A stretch of DNA of 64,000 nucleotides from Bog-159 sp035541265 (GCA_035541265.1 DATKNQ010000101.1:35045-99044); one strand, 5' to 3'; positions 23,655 to 31,913 are shown, counted from the first letter of the stretch. The notes: generated by a model from the sequence alone, not told the origin. Made by a program: numbers and translations.

Positions 23655-24294
23655 GATTCTAACGGGCACGGCCGGGACGGCGGCTGTGCGCCACGCCTGG
23701 CCCGCGGTGGACAGTCCCCGAAGGTCCGATCCCGCCGCGCCTCCGCCGCCGGACGAGGCCGCCCGCGATGCCCGCCGCGCCGCCGAAATCGAGCAGCGCG
23801 TCGAGCGCGCCCGGCGCGAGGGCCGCCAGGCCGGCCATGCGGAAGGCCAGGCTGCCGGACGCGCGCAGGCCGCCGCCGAGCTGCAACCGGTCTTCGAAAA
23901 ACTGGCGCGCACAATCCAGGAACTGGCCGGATTGCGCCCGCGGATTCTGCGGGAGGCGGAAGGCGAGTTGGTGGAGCTGTCGGTGGCCATCGCCCGCCGC
24001 ATCCTGCGCCGGGAGCTCTCCGTAGATCCGGATGCTTTGCGGGGACTCGTCAAAAGCGCGCTGGAAAAGCTGCCGGCACAGGAGATCTCCCGCATCCGCG
24101 TCCATCCCGAGCTGGCGCCGGGCGTGCAAAAAGCGCTGGCCGGCGAGGGGCGCGAGTGGCCCTTGATCGCCGACGGCACGCTCGAGCGCGGCGCGCTGCT
24201 GATCGAGACGGCCCGCGGCAAACTGGATGGGTCCATCGAAACCCAACTGGCCGAGATCGGGCGCGGGCTGGCCGACCGCCTGCCGGAGAAATAA
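23644..24294 (+). CDS. fliH: Flagellar assembly protein FliH
   Basis: A 216-residue stator-like regulator of the FliI ATPase. It has a charged, Ala/Arg-rich coiled N-terminal half (ARRAAEIEQRVERARREGRQ) with GxxxG-type spacing (AGHAEGQAAGRAQ), and a C-terminal FliH/V-ATPase E-type domain (ELVELSVAIARRILRRELSV ... LKSALEKLP-like ... LERGALLIETARGKLDGS). Identified by context as much as by sequence, since FliH is poorly conserved. Confidence 0.85.
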   Translation: MLSKILTGTAGTAAVRHAWPAVDSPRRSDPAAPPPPDEAARDARRAAEIEQRVERARREGRQAGHAEGQAAGRAQAAAELQPVFEKLARTIQELAGLRPRILREAEGELVELSVAIARRILRRELSVDPDALRGLVKSALEKLPAQEISRIRVHPELAPGVQKALAGEGREWPLIADGTLERGALLIETARGKLDGSIETQLAEIGRGLADRLPEK

Positions 24295-24297
24295 GGC

Positions 24298-25614
24298 GTG
24301 CCGGGCATCCTCACCCCCTATCTGGCGGCGGTCGAGAGCCTGGATCCCATGTTGCGCGTCGGCGAGGTGGTGGAGATGGCCGGCATGCTCGTCGAATCGG
24401 TCGGTCCGGCCGCGGCCATCGGAGATTTCTGCGAAATCGAAGCCGCCGGCGGGCGGCGCCTGCGCAGCCAGGTGATCGGCTTCCGCGACGGGCGGGTGCT
24501 GTCCATGCCGCTCGAGGAAACCGGCGGCATCGAGCTCGGCAACCGCGTGGTGGCCCGCCGGGATGCTGCCCGCCTGCCGGTCGGGCCGGGTTTGCTGGGC
24601 CGCGTCGTGGACGGCTTCGGCGAGCCGATCGACCACGGACCGCGCCTGGCCCCGGAGGCCGCCTACGAGCTGTACGCCGCGCCGCCCGGACCCCTCGCAC
24701 GCGAGCACATCACTGCGCCGCTGGCCACCGGCCTGCGCGCCATCGACAGCCTGCTGCCCGTCGGACAGGGCCAGCGCGTGGGCATCTTCGGCGGCAGCGG
24801 CGTGGGCAAGAGCACCCTGCTCGGCTGCATGTGCCGCCACAACTCGGCCGACGTGACCGTCATCGCCTTGGTAGGCGAGCGCAACCGCGAGGTGCGCGCC
24901 TTCCTGGAACACGAGATGGGCGAAGAGGGCATGCGCCGCGCCGTGGTGGTGGTGGCCACTTCCGATCGCCCGGCGCCCCTTCGCCTGCGGGCCTGTTTCA
25001 CGGCCCTCACCATCTCCGAGTATTTCCGCGACCAGGGCGCCAACGTGCTGCTGGTCATGGACTCGGTCACCCGCCTAGCCATGGCGCAGCGCGAGATCGG
25101 CCTGGCGGCCGGCGAGCCGCCCGCGCAGAAGGGCTACACGCCCTCGGTGTTTGCCCTGCTGCCGAAAGTTTTCGAGCGCGCCGGCAACTTCCGCCGCGGC
25201 TCGATCACCGGCTTCTTCACCGTGCTGGTCGAGGGCGACGACTTCAACGAGCCCATCTGCGACGCGGTGCGTGCCATCCTGGACGGCCACATCGTGCTCT
25301 CCCGCCAGTTGGCCGCCGCCGGCCACTACCCGGCGATTGACGTCCTGCAGTCGGTCAGCCGTCTGCAATCCCAACTGTCCTCGCCCGAGCAGGCCGTCCA
25401 ATGCCGCGCCGTGCGGCAGGCGCTGGCGCTCTATCACCAGTCCGAGGACCTGATCCAACTGGGGGCCTACACCGCGGGTTCCAATCCGCAACTGGACGCC
25501 GCCCTTCAGGCCCGCCCGCGCATCCTCGAGTTTCTGCGGCAGACACCCGAGGTCCAGTCGCCGCGCGACGAGACCCTGCGCCGCCTGGGGCAGGTGGCGG
25601 GGGGACTCAGCTAG
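24298..25614 (+). CDS. fliI: Flagellum-specific ATPase FliI
   Basis: A 438-residue ATPase powering flagellar type III export. Walker A is GGSGVGKST at residues 165-173; Walker B is VLLVMDSVTR; the signature RGSITGFFTVLVEGDDFNEP is present. The GTG start is three bases after fliH. Length is normal. It pairs with FliH and FliJ encoded on either side. Confidence 0.95.
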   Translation: MPGILTPYLAAVESLDPMLRVGEVVEMAGMLVESVGPAAAIGDFCEIEAAGGRRLRSQVIGFRDGRVLSMPLEETGGIELGNRVVARRDAARLPVGPGLLGRVVDGFGEPIDHGPRLAPEAAYELYAAPPGPLAREHITAPLATGLRAIDSLLPVGQGQRVGIFGGSGVGKSTLLGCMCRHNSADVTVIALVGERNREVRAFLEHEMGEEGMRRAVVVVATSDRPAPLRLRACFTALTISEYFRDQGANVLLVMDSVTRLAMAQREIGLAAGEPPAQKGYTPSVFALLPKVFERAGNFRRGSITGFFTVLVEGDDFNEPICDAVRAILDGHIVLSRQLAAAGHYPAIDVLQSVSRLQSQLSSPEQAVQCRAVRQALALYHQSEDLIQLGAYTAGSNPQLDAALQARPRILEFLRQTPEVQSPRDETLRRLGQVAGGLS

Positions 25615-25623
25615 GGAACCGCG

Positions 25624-26064
25624 ATGAAGGCCTTTGCGTTTTCTCTGGGTCACGTGCTCGACTGGCGCCGCACGCAACTGGAGATGGAGGAAAACAACCT
25701 GCGCCGCCTGGTGGCCATGCGCGAAGAACTCGTTCTGGCGTTGGTGCGCCTGGAGATGGTGCAGAGCCGCGCCGAGCAGAGCGTGCGCGAGGCAGCGTCC
25801 GTACCGGCGGGCGATCTTTGGGCGCTGGCCGGCTACCGCCGGCGGCTGATCGGGGAACGCGCGGCGCTCGAGCAGCGCCGCAAGGTGTGCGAGCAGCAGA
25901 TCGCGGCGCAGCGTCAGAAAGTGCTTGAAGCGCAGCGGCAGTGCCGCCTGCTCGAAAAAATCGAGGAGCGGCGGCGCGCCGAGTGGCGACAGGCAGCCGG
26001 CCGCGAGTTGGAAACCCTCGCGGCCGAATCGTTCCTGACGCGCTGGAACCGCCAGGCCCGCTGA
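25624..26064 (+). CDS. fliJ: Flagellar export protein FliJ
   Basis: A 146-residue, almost entirely helical coiled-coil protein (FSLGHVLDWRRTQLEMEENN ... LLEKIEERRRAEWRQAAGRE). FliJ links the FliI hexamer to the export gate. Weak sequence conservation, but length, coiled coil and position directly after fliI are typical. Last gene of the operon; the next genes converge on it. Confidence 0.85.
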   Translation: MKAFAFSLGHVLDWRRTQLEMEENNLRRLVAMREELVLALVRLEMVQSRAEQSVREAASVPAGDLWALAGYRRRLIGERAALEQRRKVCEQQIAAQRQKVLEAQRQCRLLEKIEERRRAEWRQAAGRELETLAAESFLTRWNRQAR

Positions 26065-26071
26065 AGCCGGG

Positions 26072-26242
26072 CTAGCTGGCCGCCCGGTTTTGGCTCGCCC
26101 GCTCGGCCAAGCCTTCCAGATACTCCAGCGCCTGCCGCGCCACCTCGCCGACCACCGGATCCGGATGCCGCAACAGGGAGACCAGCAGCCGCACCCAGGG
26201 GAGTTCGTGCGCCGCCAGGCCGATCATGCGTATGTCGTCCAT
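26072..26242 (-). CDS. Small HEAT-like protein (56 aa), coupled to upstream gene
   Basis: The product MDDIRMIGLAAHELPWVRLL continues as one or two amphipathic helices (SLLRHPDPVVGEVARQALEY), resembling a single HEAT-type repeat. GGGGAGAC precedes the ATG, and the first 19 bases overlap the end of the upstream gene, so translation is probably coupled. It is the last gene of the minus-strand flagellar block and shares only seven bases of spacer with fliJ. Function unknown; perhaps a small flagellar accessory protein. Confidence 0.6.
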   Translation of the reverse strand: MDDIRMIGLAAHELPWVRLLVSLLRHPDPVVGEVARQALEYLEGLAERASQNRAAS

Positions 26243-26637
26243 GTCTCCCCAGTCTGGCCGACGGCGGGAATCCGCAGGCGCTCCGGCGTGCAGGCTGGGC
26301 AGGGTACCGCCGGTCCGCTGTGCGTGGCCGGATAGGCGTACGGGCCGCTGAGCAGCTCGCGCGCGATCTCGCGCGACGATGCGCTCCGCAGCAGGCACGT
26401 GTGCGGCCCGGACCGGCCTTCGAGACGCACCGCGCCGTCTTCGCGAGTCACCCGGTAGGCGGTCCGCGCGCCGTGTTCGGCGAGCAGTCCCGCCAGCGAC
26501 CATCCGGCCGCCGGGAGCATGTGAATCCCGCCTTGCGGTCCGATCAGGATCGCCAGATCGGCGTCCGGCAATCCCGTGCGCTCAGCTTGCCGCGCCGTCT
26601 CGAAGATGCTCTCCGCGTCTGCCCAAAACGCTCCCAC
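26224..26637 (-). CDS. Hypothetical protein in flagellar block
   Basis: A 137-residue soluble protein starting MGAFWADAESIFETARQAER. The body has a roadblock-like or PAS-like flavour (DADLAILIGPQGGIHMLPAA, then GWSLAGLLAEHGARTAYRVT) and the C-terminus has a CLLR and a CPAC motif. I do not recognise the family. It lies between the lytic transglycosylase and a 56-residue gene that overlaps it, on the same strand as fliD-fliW-csrA, so a flagellar or regulatory role is plausible by context only. Confidence 0.6.
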   Translation of the reverse strand: MGAFWADAESIFETARQAERTGLPDADLAILIGPQGGIHMLPAAGWSLAGLLAEHGARTAYRVTREDGAVRLEGRSGPHTCLLRSASSREIARELLSGPYAYPATHSGPAVPCPACTPERLRIPAVGQTGETWTTYA

Positions 26638-26688
26638 AAGTAACTTATCGGGCGCCGCATCATGAATTTGCGATGATTTTGCGGGGTT

Positions 26689-27333
26689 TTAAGGCAGGGG
26701 CAGCTTGCTCAGGATCTGCTGGACGTAGTGGGTAGTCTCGGGAATATCGGGGACTCTGCCGCTTTGCGCGACGCGCTCCAGCCCCGCATTGTAAGCCCCC
26801 AATGCCAAGGCCGCATCGCCGCCAAAACGATCCAGGAGCTGCTTGAGCAGGTGCGTGCCCGAAACCAGGCTCTCCTGCGGATCGAAAGGATCCTTCACCC
26901 CCAGTTGCTCGGCGGTGGCGGGCATCAGTTGCATCAGCCCCAGGGCGCCTTTATCGGAAACCGCGCACGGCCGGAAGCCGGATTCCTGCTCGGCGACCGC
27001 CCGCACCAGTTGGGCATCCACGCCTTCCTTGGCCGCCGCCTGCGTGATCAGGGGCGCGAGTTCCGCCTCCGGCAGCGGATCGCAGGCCGCATTGCGCGCC
27101 GGCCAGGCCAGCGTGAAGAACCCGTCCGGGGCCGCCGGGGGCGCGGCTGGCGGCGCGTGGGCCGCCAGCGCCGCGCGCTGTCTGGCGATCGAAACCTGCA
27201 TGGCCGCGACTGCCTGCGCCTGCTTCGAGACCGACGCCTGCATGGCCTGGCGCGTCTTCTCGTCCAGGGACTCGGCGCGCAAAGCGGCTCCCAGGCACAG
27301 ACCCAGCACGGCAAGTTCTTGGCGCGCGCTCAT
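26689..27333 (-). CDS. Lytic transglycosylase (SLT domain), flagellar-associated
   Basis: A 214-residue protein with a weak signal-like N-terminus (VLGLCLGAALRAES), a helical segment, and an SLT domain from about 90: VRAVAEQESGFRPCAVSDKG (catalytic E in the QES motif), ALGLMQLMPATAEQLG, ALGAYNAG. These enzymes cut peptidoglycan glycan strands. Its position after csrA in a flagellar operon suggests it opens the wall for rod passage, replacing the muramidase domain of FlgJ. It overlaps csrA by four bases. Confidence 0.87.
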   Translation of the reverse strand: MSARQELAVLGLCLGAALRAESLDEKTRQAMQASVSKQAQAVAAMQVSIARQRAALAAHAPPAAPPAAPDGFFTLAWPARNAACDPLPEAELAPLITQAAAKEGVDAQLVRAVAEQESGFRPCAVSDKGALGLMQLMPATAEQLGVKDPFDPQESLVSGTHLLKQLLDRFGGDAALALGAYNAGLERVAQSGRVPDIPETTHYVQQILSKLPLP

Positions 27334-27578
27334 TTCCGGACGCTCCCGTTCCCGTCCGCCAGTCTTTCGACGAGTCCCCGCAGCGCGTCCGCCGAGCGCA
27401 GTTGCGCCGCCGCCCGGTTCTCACTTTCCACCAGCCGGACCTCTTTGAGGCTCACCGGCACCGCGCGCGGCGCGCTGATCCCGATCTTGATGCGCGACTC
27501 GCCGATGTGCATGATCTGGATTTCGATGTCGTCGCCGATCAGGATGGACTCTCCGGCCCGGCGGCGCATTACGAGCAT
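27330..27578 (-). CDS. csrA: Carbon storage/translation regulator CsrA
   Basis: An 82-residue RNA-binding protein: MLVMRRRAGESILIGDDIEI, IKIGISAPRAVPVSLKEV with the VxLKE/R element, and a C-terminal extension about 20 residues longer than E. coli CsrA. It represses translation by binding GGA motifs near ribosome sites. It overlaps fliW by ten bases: in this arrangement FliW binds CsrA and flagellin competes for FliW, coupling filament growth to flagellin synthesis (known in Bacillus and Campylobacter). Confidence 0.93.
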   Translation of the reverse strand: MLVMRRRAGESILIGDDIEIQIMHIGESRIKIGISAPRAVPVSLKEVRLVESENRAAAQLRSADALRGLVERLADGNGSVRK

Positions 27579-28024
27579 GCGGCCTCGCGCAGGGGCAGCG
27601 CCTCGCGATGCGAGTGGCGCGAATCCACCTGGATCGCCTGGCGGCCCTGCTGCGTGCGCAGGTTCACCACGAGAGGTGCCAGCAGATTCGCCGTCGGCGG
27701 GGCATGTTCTTCAAACGAAAGGATGGCCAGGCACAGCACATCGCGGCCGATGAGCGGCTGCCGCGGGCCGCTGAAGCCCAGCGCGGCGCGGTCCTCGGGG
27801 GTCATGTGCAACCGGAAACCGGGACAGGCGTGCTGCACCGGCAGCGTGGCGAAGCACAGATTGGGATCCGCCAGGCTCTGCAGGAAGACCAGCGGCGCGT
27901 TGATCGGTTGGCGCACTGCCAGAAAGCGTCTCTCGTGCTCGAAGGCCGGGATGCCGTCCGGAAATTCCATTATGGAATCGGCGTGGTACTCGAGCGTTCC
28001 GAAATAGCGGCTCTCGCAGCGCAT
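27569..28024 (-). CDS. fliW: Flagellar assembly factor FliW
   Basis: A FliW of about 151 residues: SRYFGTLEYHADSIMEFPDG, IPAFEHERRFL, FLQSLADPNLCFATL, CLAILSF. The start at 28024 (MRCESRYFG) matches where family members begin; 28051 (MATTQTQT) and a TTG at 28084 are alternatives with no better ribosome site. FliW antagonises CsrA and binds flagellin. It overlaps csrA by ten bases, and flagellin is encoded in the same block. Confidence 0.9.
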   Translation of the reverse strand: MRCESRYFGTLEYHADSIMEFPDGIPAFEHERRFLAVRQPINAPLVFLQSLADPNLCFATLPVQHACPGFRLHMTPEDRAALGFSGPRQPLIGRDVLCLAILSFEEHAPPTANLLAPLVVNLRTQQGRQAIQVDSRHSHREALPLREAACS

Positions 28025-28090
28025 CAGGGTTTGGGTTTGAGTCGTAGCCATATACGCCAATGCGGGAAGCAATAGGAGTTCCAAACCCCG

Positions 28091-28402
28091 TTAGGCGAAA
28101 CAGCGCCATCGGCGGCCCGGTGAACATGGGCCATAGGGCTCCGGGAGCCTGGGTATCCGGGCCAACCGGGCCGCGGCGTGCGACCGTCCGGCCAGCACCC
28201 GCCGCCGGATCTCCTCGGCGGTCTCCGTCCACTCCGCCGCCAGGTGCCCGAGTGCGGGATCCCCCGGCGCCATGCCGAGGGCTGCCTCCCGGACCGCCTG
28301 GCAATACTCCCCGAGCGCCTGCCGCGCTTCGGCATAGCACCCTTCCGCCACGCGCGCCCGCAGGCGCGCAGCCAAGGCCTCCCGCGCGGCCGCTCCGGTC
28401 AT
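28091..28402 (-). CDS. Small helical protein between fliD and fliW (FliT-like?)
   Basis: A 103-residue protein, mostly helical and Ala/Arg/Glu-rich (EALAARLRARVAEGCYAEAR ... AEWTETAEEIRRRVLAGRSH), with no recognised domain. It overlaps the fliD stop by four bases, so it is translated with fliD. The slot after fliD often holds fliT, the FliD chaperone, which is also a small helical protein; this is positional inference only. Confidence 0.6.
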   Translation of the reverse strand: MTGAAAREALAARLRARVAEGCYAEARQALGEYCQAVREAALGMAPGDPALGHLAAEWTETAEEIRRRVLAGRSHAAARLARIPRLPEPYGPCSPGRRWRCFA

Positions 28403-29793
28403 AGATTCGCGGTCCCCATTTCGTTGGCCTGGATCGAGCTGAACAGATCCTGCATCTCGGTGGCCTGCTGTTGCAGGGAATAAATCATGGCGTCGGCCGC
28501 CGACATCTGCGAGGTGAGATTGGTCTGCAACTGGCTGACCTGAGCCTCCTGGGCGGTGATCTGCGAGCTGGTGTCCTGGATCGTCGAAACCAGGGAAGTG
28601 TACTCCTGCGTGAGCTCGCCGGTGTTGGGGTCGAGCGCGCTGGCCATGGTGTTGGTGGCCGCTTCCAGGAAGCCGCCGCCGGTGGCGGATCCGAGAAACG
28701 CGGTGAGCGCGTCGGACTGCCCGCTGGTGGCCGCATCGAACGTGCTCTGGTCGAAAGATAACTGGCCCGTGGTGTCGTTAAAGGTGACGCCCAGATCCGA
28801 CAGAGAGGCGATCGCGCCGCTGCCGCTCGCATAATTGGCCAGACTATCGAGATCATTGGTCAGATCGTAAACGATGCTTTCGCCCGCCAGCGCCCCGCCG
28901 CCCTGGCCGCGGTTCTTGCCCAGTTCGGTCATGGTCGTGTTGTAGGCGGAAACGAAGCTCTGCAGCGCGTTGCCTACCGCCGTCGCGTCCGGCGCCACCG
29001 TCACCGTCACCGCCGAGGCGCTGGTGCCGTTCAACTGCAGCGTCAGACCGGGCGCCAGCGTCACGGTGTCGGAAGTGCTCTGGATCTGCTTGCCGTTCAC
29101 GGTGTACTGCGCCAGCACGCCGGTCGAACTCGACGATAACAGATCCGTCCCGCCGTCGTTAGCCGCGTCGTTCAACTGCATGGTCACCGGCCCCAGTTGA
29201 TCGCTCTGCAGCGACAGCCGGTAGTCGGGCGACGTGCTGCTGCCCACGTTGACCACCGTCGCCTCGACGCCCGCGCCGGCGTCGTTGATGGCCTGCGCCA
29301 GGCCGTTCAAGTTGCCGCCCGAATAGGAAATCGCGGTCTGGACGCCGTTGACCACCAGCGTATAATCGCTGCTCGCGTCGATGTTCTGGGAAGTCGGATC
29401 GGTGACCGTGGTCAGACCGTCGTTGCTCAGCGCGTCGCTGTAAGAACCCAGGTTGCTGACCGTCAGCGTATAGGTGCCGGCGGTCGCGCCGCTCCCGAGC
29501 GTGGCGCTGGCCACGGCGTTGCCCGAAACCGTGGCCGTCAACATATTGCCCGCCGCCAAGGCCAAGCCGTCGACCGCCGACTGCACGTCGGTGAAATCGC
29601 CCGCGATCGTCTGCGCTTCGTTGGCCTGGTTGGTCAGCGCGGTGACATTATTCTGCAGGAGCTGAATCGGCAGCGAGGCCAGTTCCACCTCCTGGTTGAT
29701 GGCGTTGTTCAAAGAGGCGGCATAGTTGCTCATGCCGGCGAAATACACCGGCGTGCTACTGCTGCTCGTCAGTGGAGTAGGGATACTGCTCAT
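28399..29793 (-). CDS. fliD: Flagellar filament cap protein FliD (HAP2)
   Basis: A 464-residue capping protein. N-terminal FliD domain (VYFAGMSNYAASLNNAINQE ... SLPIQLLQNNVTALTNQANE) and C-terminal FliD domain (FVSAYNTTMTELGKN ... LSDLGVTFNDTTGQLSFD) with helical ends (SQLQTNLTSQMSAADAMIYS). Thr/Ser/Gly-rich centre. The ATG follows GGGAGGAAG. It begins a transcriptional unit separate from flagellin, as a strong hairpin lies between them. Confidence 0.92.
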   Translation of the reverse strand: MSSIPTPLTSSSSTPVYFAGMSNYAASLNNAINQEVELASLPIQLLQNNVTALTNQANEAQTIAGDFTDVQSAVDGLALAAGNMLTATVSGNAVASATLGSGATAGTYTLTVSNLGSYSDALSNDGLTTVTDPTSQNIDASSDYTLVVNGVQTAISYSGGNLNGLAQAINDAGAGVEATVVNVGSSTSPDYRLSLQSDQLGPVTMQLNDAANDGGTDLLSSSSTGVLAQYTVNGKQIQSTSDTVTLAPGLTLQLNGTSASAVTVTVAPDATAVGNALQSFVSAYNTTMTELGKNRGQGGGALAGESIVYDLTNDLDSLANYASGSGAIASLSDLGVTFNDTTGQLSFDQSTFDAATSGQSDALTAFLGSATGGGFLEAATNTMASALDPNTGELTQEYTSLVSTIQDTSSQITAQEAQVSQLQTNLTSQMSAADAMIYSLQQQATEMQDLFSSIQANEMGTANL

Positions 29794-29824
29794 CGTCTTC
29801 CTCCCGCCTGCCGGAAATGGCTAA

Positions 29825-29853
29825 CCGCCAGGCCGGGGTTTCCGGCCTGGCGG
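29825..29853 (-). terminator. Terminator hairpin between flagellin gene and fliD
   Basis: A perfect 12-bp stem (CCGCCAGGCCGG / CCGGCCTGGCGG) with a 5-base loop, 25 bases past the flagellin stop. No long T-run. It would limit read-through from the highly expressed flagellin gene into fliD. Confidence 0.65.
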
Positions 29854-29877
29854 CAGCTTCCGCGCGAGCGCGCGTCG

Positions 29878-31428
29878 TTATTGTTTCAGCAGCGACAGGA
29901 TGGCCTGCGGCTCCTGGTTGGCCTGCGCCATGGCGGCGATGGAGGCCTGCTCCAACACCTGCGATTTGGTCAGGTTGGCGGCTTCGGCGGCCACGTTGGC
30001 GTCGCGGATCTGCGACTGCGCCGAGGAGAAGCTGGTGATCTGGGACTGCGCCAGGTTGATGGCGTAGTTCAGTTTGTTCTCGCCCGCGCCGACCACGCCC
30101 TGCACCAGGCCGAGCTGCGCGACGGCGTTGTTGATGGCCGTGATGGCCGCCTGCGCATCCGAACCGGCCGTGCCGCCGCTGGTGGCACCAGTGACCGTCT
30201 GGTCGCCGGTGGCGCCGAACAGCGCGCCCGTGCTCGTGCCGGTACCCGCCGTGTACGCGGATTCCACGATGCTGAAGTTGGAAGCGCCCTGGAAGGAGAT
30301 GCCGGTGCTGTTGTCGCCGGTCGCCAGCGCCGAGACGTCGTTGATGCCCGCCGCCTGCAATTGCTGGTTGATGTAGGTCACTGCGTCGCTGAGGGTATCG
30401 GCGTGGCTGGAGTCGAGCGTGATGGTCGCCGAATTGTTGGCATCGCTCAGGGTGAAGGTCTCGCTCGCCGCCGTGCCGCCCGTGGAACTGTCCACGAAAC
30501 CGGTGAAGGCCTGCGTGGCATTGTATTGGGAAGTGTTCACCAGGGTGGCTGCGGAGGTCACGGTGGATTGTCCGACGCCGTTGACAGCCGCTACGCCGGC
30601 GGCGAATGCGCCGGAACTGGTGAACTGCACGGTGCCGTCCGTCGCGTTGATAGACGCCGAGATGCCGGTGCCATTCAGGCCGTTGTTGAGCTGCGTGATC
30701 ACGTCCGTGCCGTCCACGCCGCTCGATCCGCCGCTCACCACCACGGCGCGGGACTGCGTGGCGCCGCTCGCATCGGTGTAATTGAACGTGTAAGTCTGCG
30801 TGCTGTTTGCCAGGAAGGAGGTCGCCGGGTTGTCCAGCCGCTCCGTGTTGCCTGAAAATTCTACGCCGCCGACCGTGCCGCCCAGCACATCCGTGCCGGA
30901 AAGGCCCAGGCTGGCCGCATCCACGGCGTTTGACCCGCCGCTCAAATTGATATCCACCGAGGACGAGCCGTTTTGCGTGCTGATGCTGCCGCCGCCAATA
31001 TATACGCTCAGGTCGGTGTTGAAGTTGCCGCCGGAATTCAGCCCGACGTTGGCCGCCTGGCGCGTGATTTCACTCACGAGCTGGGTGTATTCGTTGTTCA
31101 GCGTGGTGCGGTCGCCGGTGAAGGTCTGCGAAGCCGATTCGGTGGCCAGCGTCTTCATGCGGTCGAGCATCTGGGAAATGTTGCTCAAGCCGCCGTCCAG
31201 AATCTGCAACTGGCTGACGCCCTGGTTGGCGTTCAACACGCCCTGGTTCAATTCCGCGATCTGGTTGCGGTAGCCGTTGGCCACAGCCAAGCCGGCGGCG
31301 TCGTCGGCCGAGGAGTTGATGCGGTAACCCGACGTCAACTGCTGAATGGTATTGCTCTGAAACTGGCTGTTGACGCTCAGGTTCTGCTGCGCGATCAACG
31401 AGTCGATATTCGTTTGAATGGAAATCAT
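29878..31428 (-). CDS. Flagellin
   Basis: A 516-residue filament protein. The conserved N-terminal D0/D1 region is SIQTNIDSLIAQQNLSVNSQ ... QQLTSGYRINSSADDAAGLA, and the C-terminal D0/D1 is NAVAQLGLVQGVVGAGENKL ... SLLKQ. The variable centre (about 170-420) is rich in Thr/Ser/Gly/Ala and exposes D2/D3 domains. The ATG at 31428 matches the universal flagellin start; upstream in-frame residues were discarded. The leader has two hairpins and an AAGGA ribosome site that overlaps a CsrA-type motif. Confidence 0.95.
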   Translation of the reverse strand: MISIQTNIDSLIAQQNLSVNSQFQSNTIQQLTSGYRINSSADDAAGLAVANGYRNQIAELNQGVLNANQGVSQLQILDGGLSNISQMLDRMKTLATESASQTFTGDRTTLNNEYTQLVSEITRQAANVGLNSGGNFNTDLSVYIGGGSISTQNGSSSVDINLSGGSNAVDAASLGLSGTDVLGGTVGGVEFSGNTERLDNPATSFLANSTQTYTFNYTDASGATQSRAVVVSGGSSGVDGTDVITQLNNGLNGTGISASINATDGTVQFTSSGAFAAGVAAVNGVGQSTVTSAATLVNTSQYNATQAFTGFVDSSTGGTAASETFTLSDANNSATITLDSSHADTLSDAVTYINQQLQAAGINDVSALATGDNSTGISFQGASNFSIVESAYTAGTGTSTGALFGATGDQTVTGATSGGTAGSDAQAAITAINNAVAQLGLVQGVVGAGENKLNYAINLAQSQITSFSSAQSQIRDANVAAEAANLTKSQVLEQASIAAMAQANQEPQAILSLLKQ

Positions 31429-31506
31429 TGGGATAATCCTTATTTTTGAAATTCCCGGCATCGTGCCGGGGCGGAAGTTTTTTCTGTCCGCAATTCTCAT
31501 ATCGGC
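31429..31506 (-). promoter_or_regulatory. Flagellin leader: possible sigma-28 -10 box, hairpins and CsrA-type sites
   Basis: Reading on the minus strand: GCCGATAT (31506-31499) equals a sigma-28 -10 box, but the -35 region lacks TAAA. Downstream a GCGGA/TCCGC stem and a perfect CCCGGCA-cga-TGCCGGG hairpin (31470-31454) precede the AAGGA ribosome site. Two GGA motifs are available for CsrA, whose gene is in the same block. Confidence 0.4.
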
Positions 31507-31565
31507 GGGTGCGGCGCGGAACGGGCGGACTGTTTTCACTTAGTACAACGGTTTGCCCGGCGGCC

Positions 31566-31592
31566 TAAAGTTTGCCCCCCGGCCGCCGATAA
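31566..31592 (+). promoter_or_regulatory. Sigma-28 (FliA-type) promoter of flgM-flgN-flgK-flgL
   Basis: TAAAGTTT (31566-31573), 11 bases, GCCGATAA (31585-31592): all 16 consensus bases and the ideal spacing of the enteric FliA promoter. It is 32 bases before the flgM-like ATG, with GAGGAG in the leader. Confidence 0.88.
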
Positions 31593-31624
31593 GCCTCACG
31601 AGGAGCAAACAGAGCTTCTGCCAT

Positions 31625-31909
31625 ATGCGCATTCAAGAAGGTAGTCTCACCGACCAGGTTTCCTCGACCGCCAGCCGCGCTGCCGAATCGCAGCGCATCG
31701 AGGTGAACGGATCCAACGCATCCGGCGCGCCGTCCACGGCGGGCGCCGACCATGTGGATCTTTCCGGACTGGCGGGCCGGATCTCGCAGGGCATGGCGGC
31801 CCTCGCGCATCAGTCGGCGGCCAAGGTCAGCCAGTTGCAACAGTCCTACCGCGCGGGCAGCTATCAGCCCAGCGCGGAAGACATCGCGCGCGCTATGACG
31901 AGGCCATAA
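31625..31909 (+). CDS. flgM: FlgM-like anti-sigma-28 factor
   Basis: A 94-residue protein. The C-terminal half matches FlgM: VDLSGLAGRISQ, then SAAKVSQLQQSYRAGSYQPS and AEDIARAM (the KV-x-x-L-x4-Y-x-x-G-x-Y pattern). FlgM holds FliA inactive until it is exported through the completed hook. It is the first gene behind a consensus sigma-28 promoter, the usual autoregulated position. fliA itself is not in the window. Confidence 0.8.
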   Translation: MRIQEGSLTDQVSSTASRAAESQRIEVNGSNASGAPSTAGADHVDLSGLAGRISQGMAALAHQSAAKVSQLQQSYRAGSYQPSAEDIARAMTRP

Positions 31910-31913
31910 AGCC

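Noticed and set aside
22605..24314. 569-codon open frame on the minus strand opposite fliG/fliH
   Set aside because: Antisense to conserved fliG and fliH; composition is that of a codon-bias shadow.
29197..30855. 552-codon open frame on the plus strand opposite fliD and flagellin
   Set aside because: It is antisense to two clear flagellar genes, the product is Arg/Gly/Val/His-rich without a domain, and such long shadows are normal in GC-rich coding DNA.
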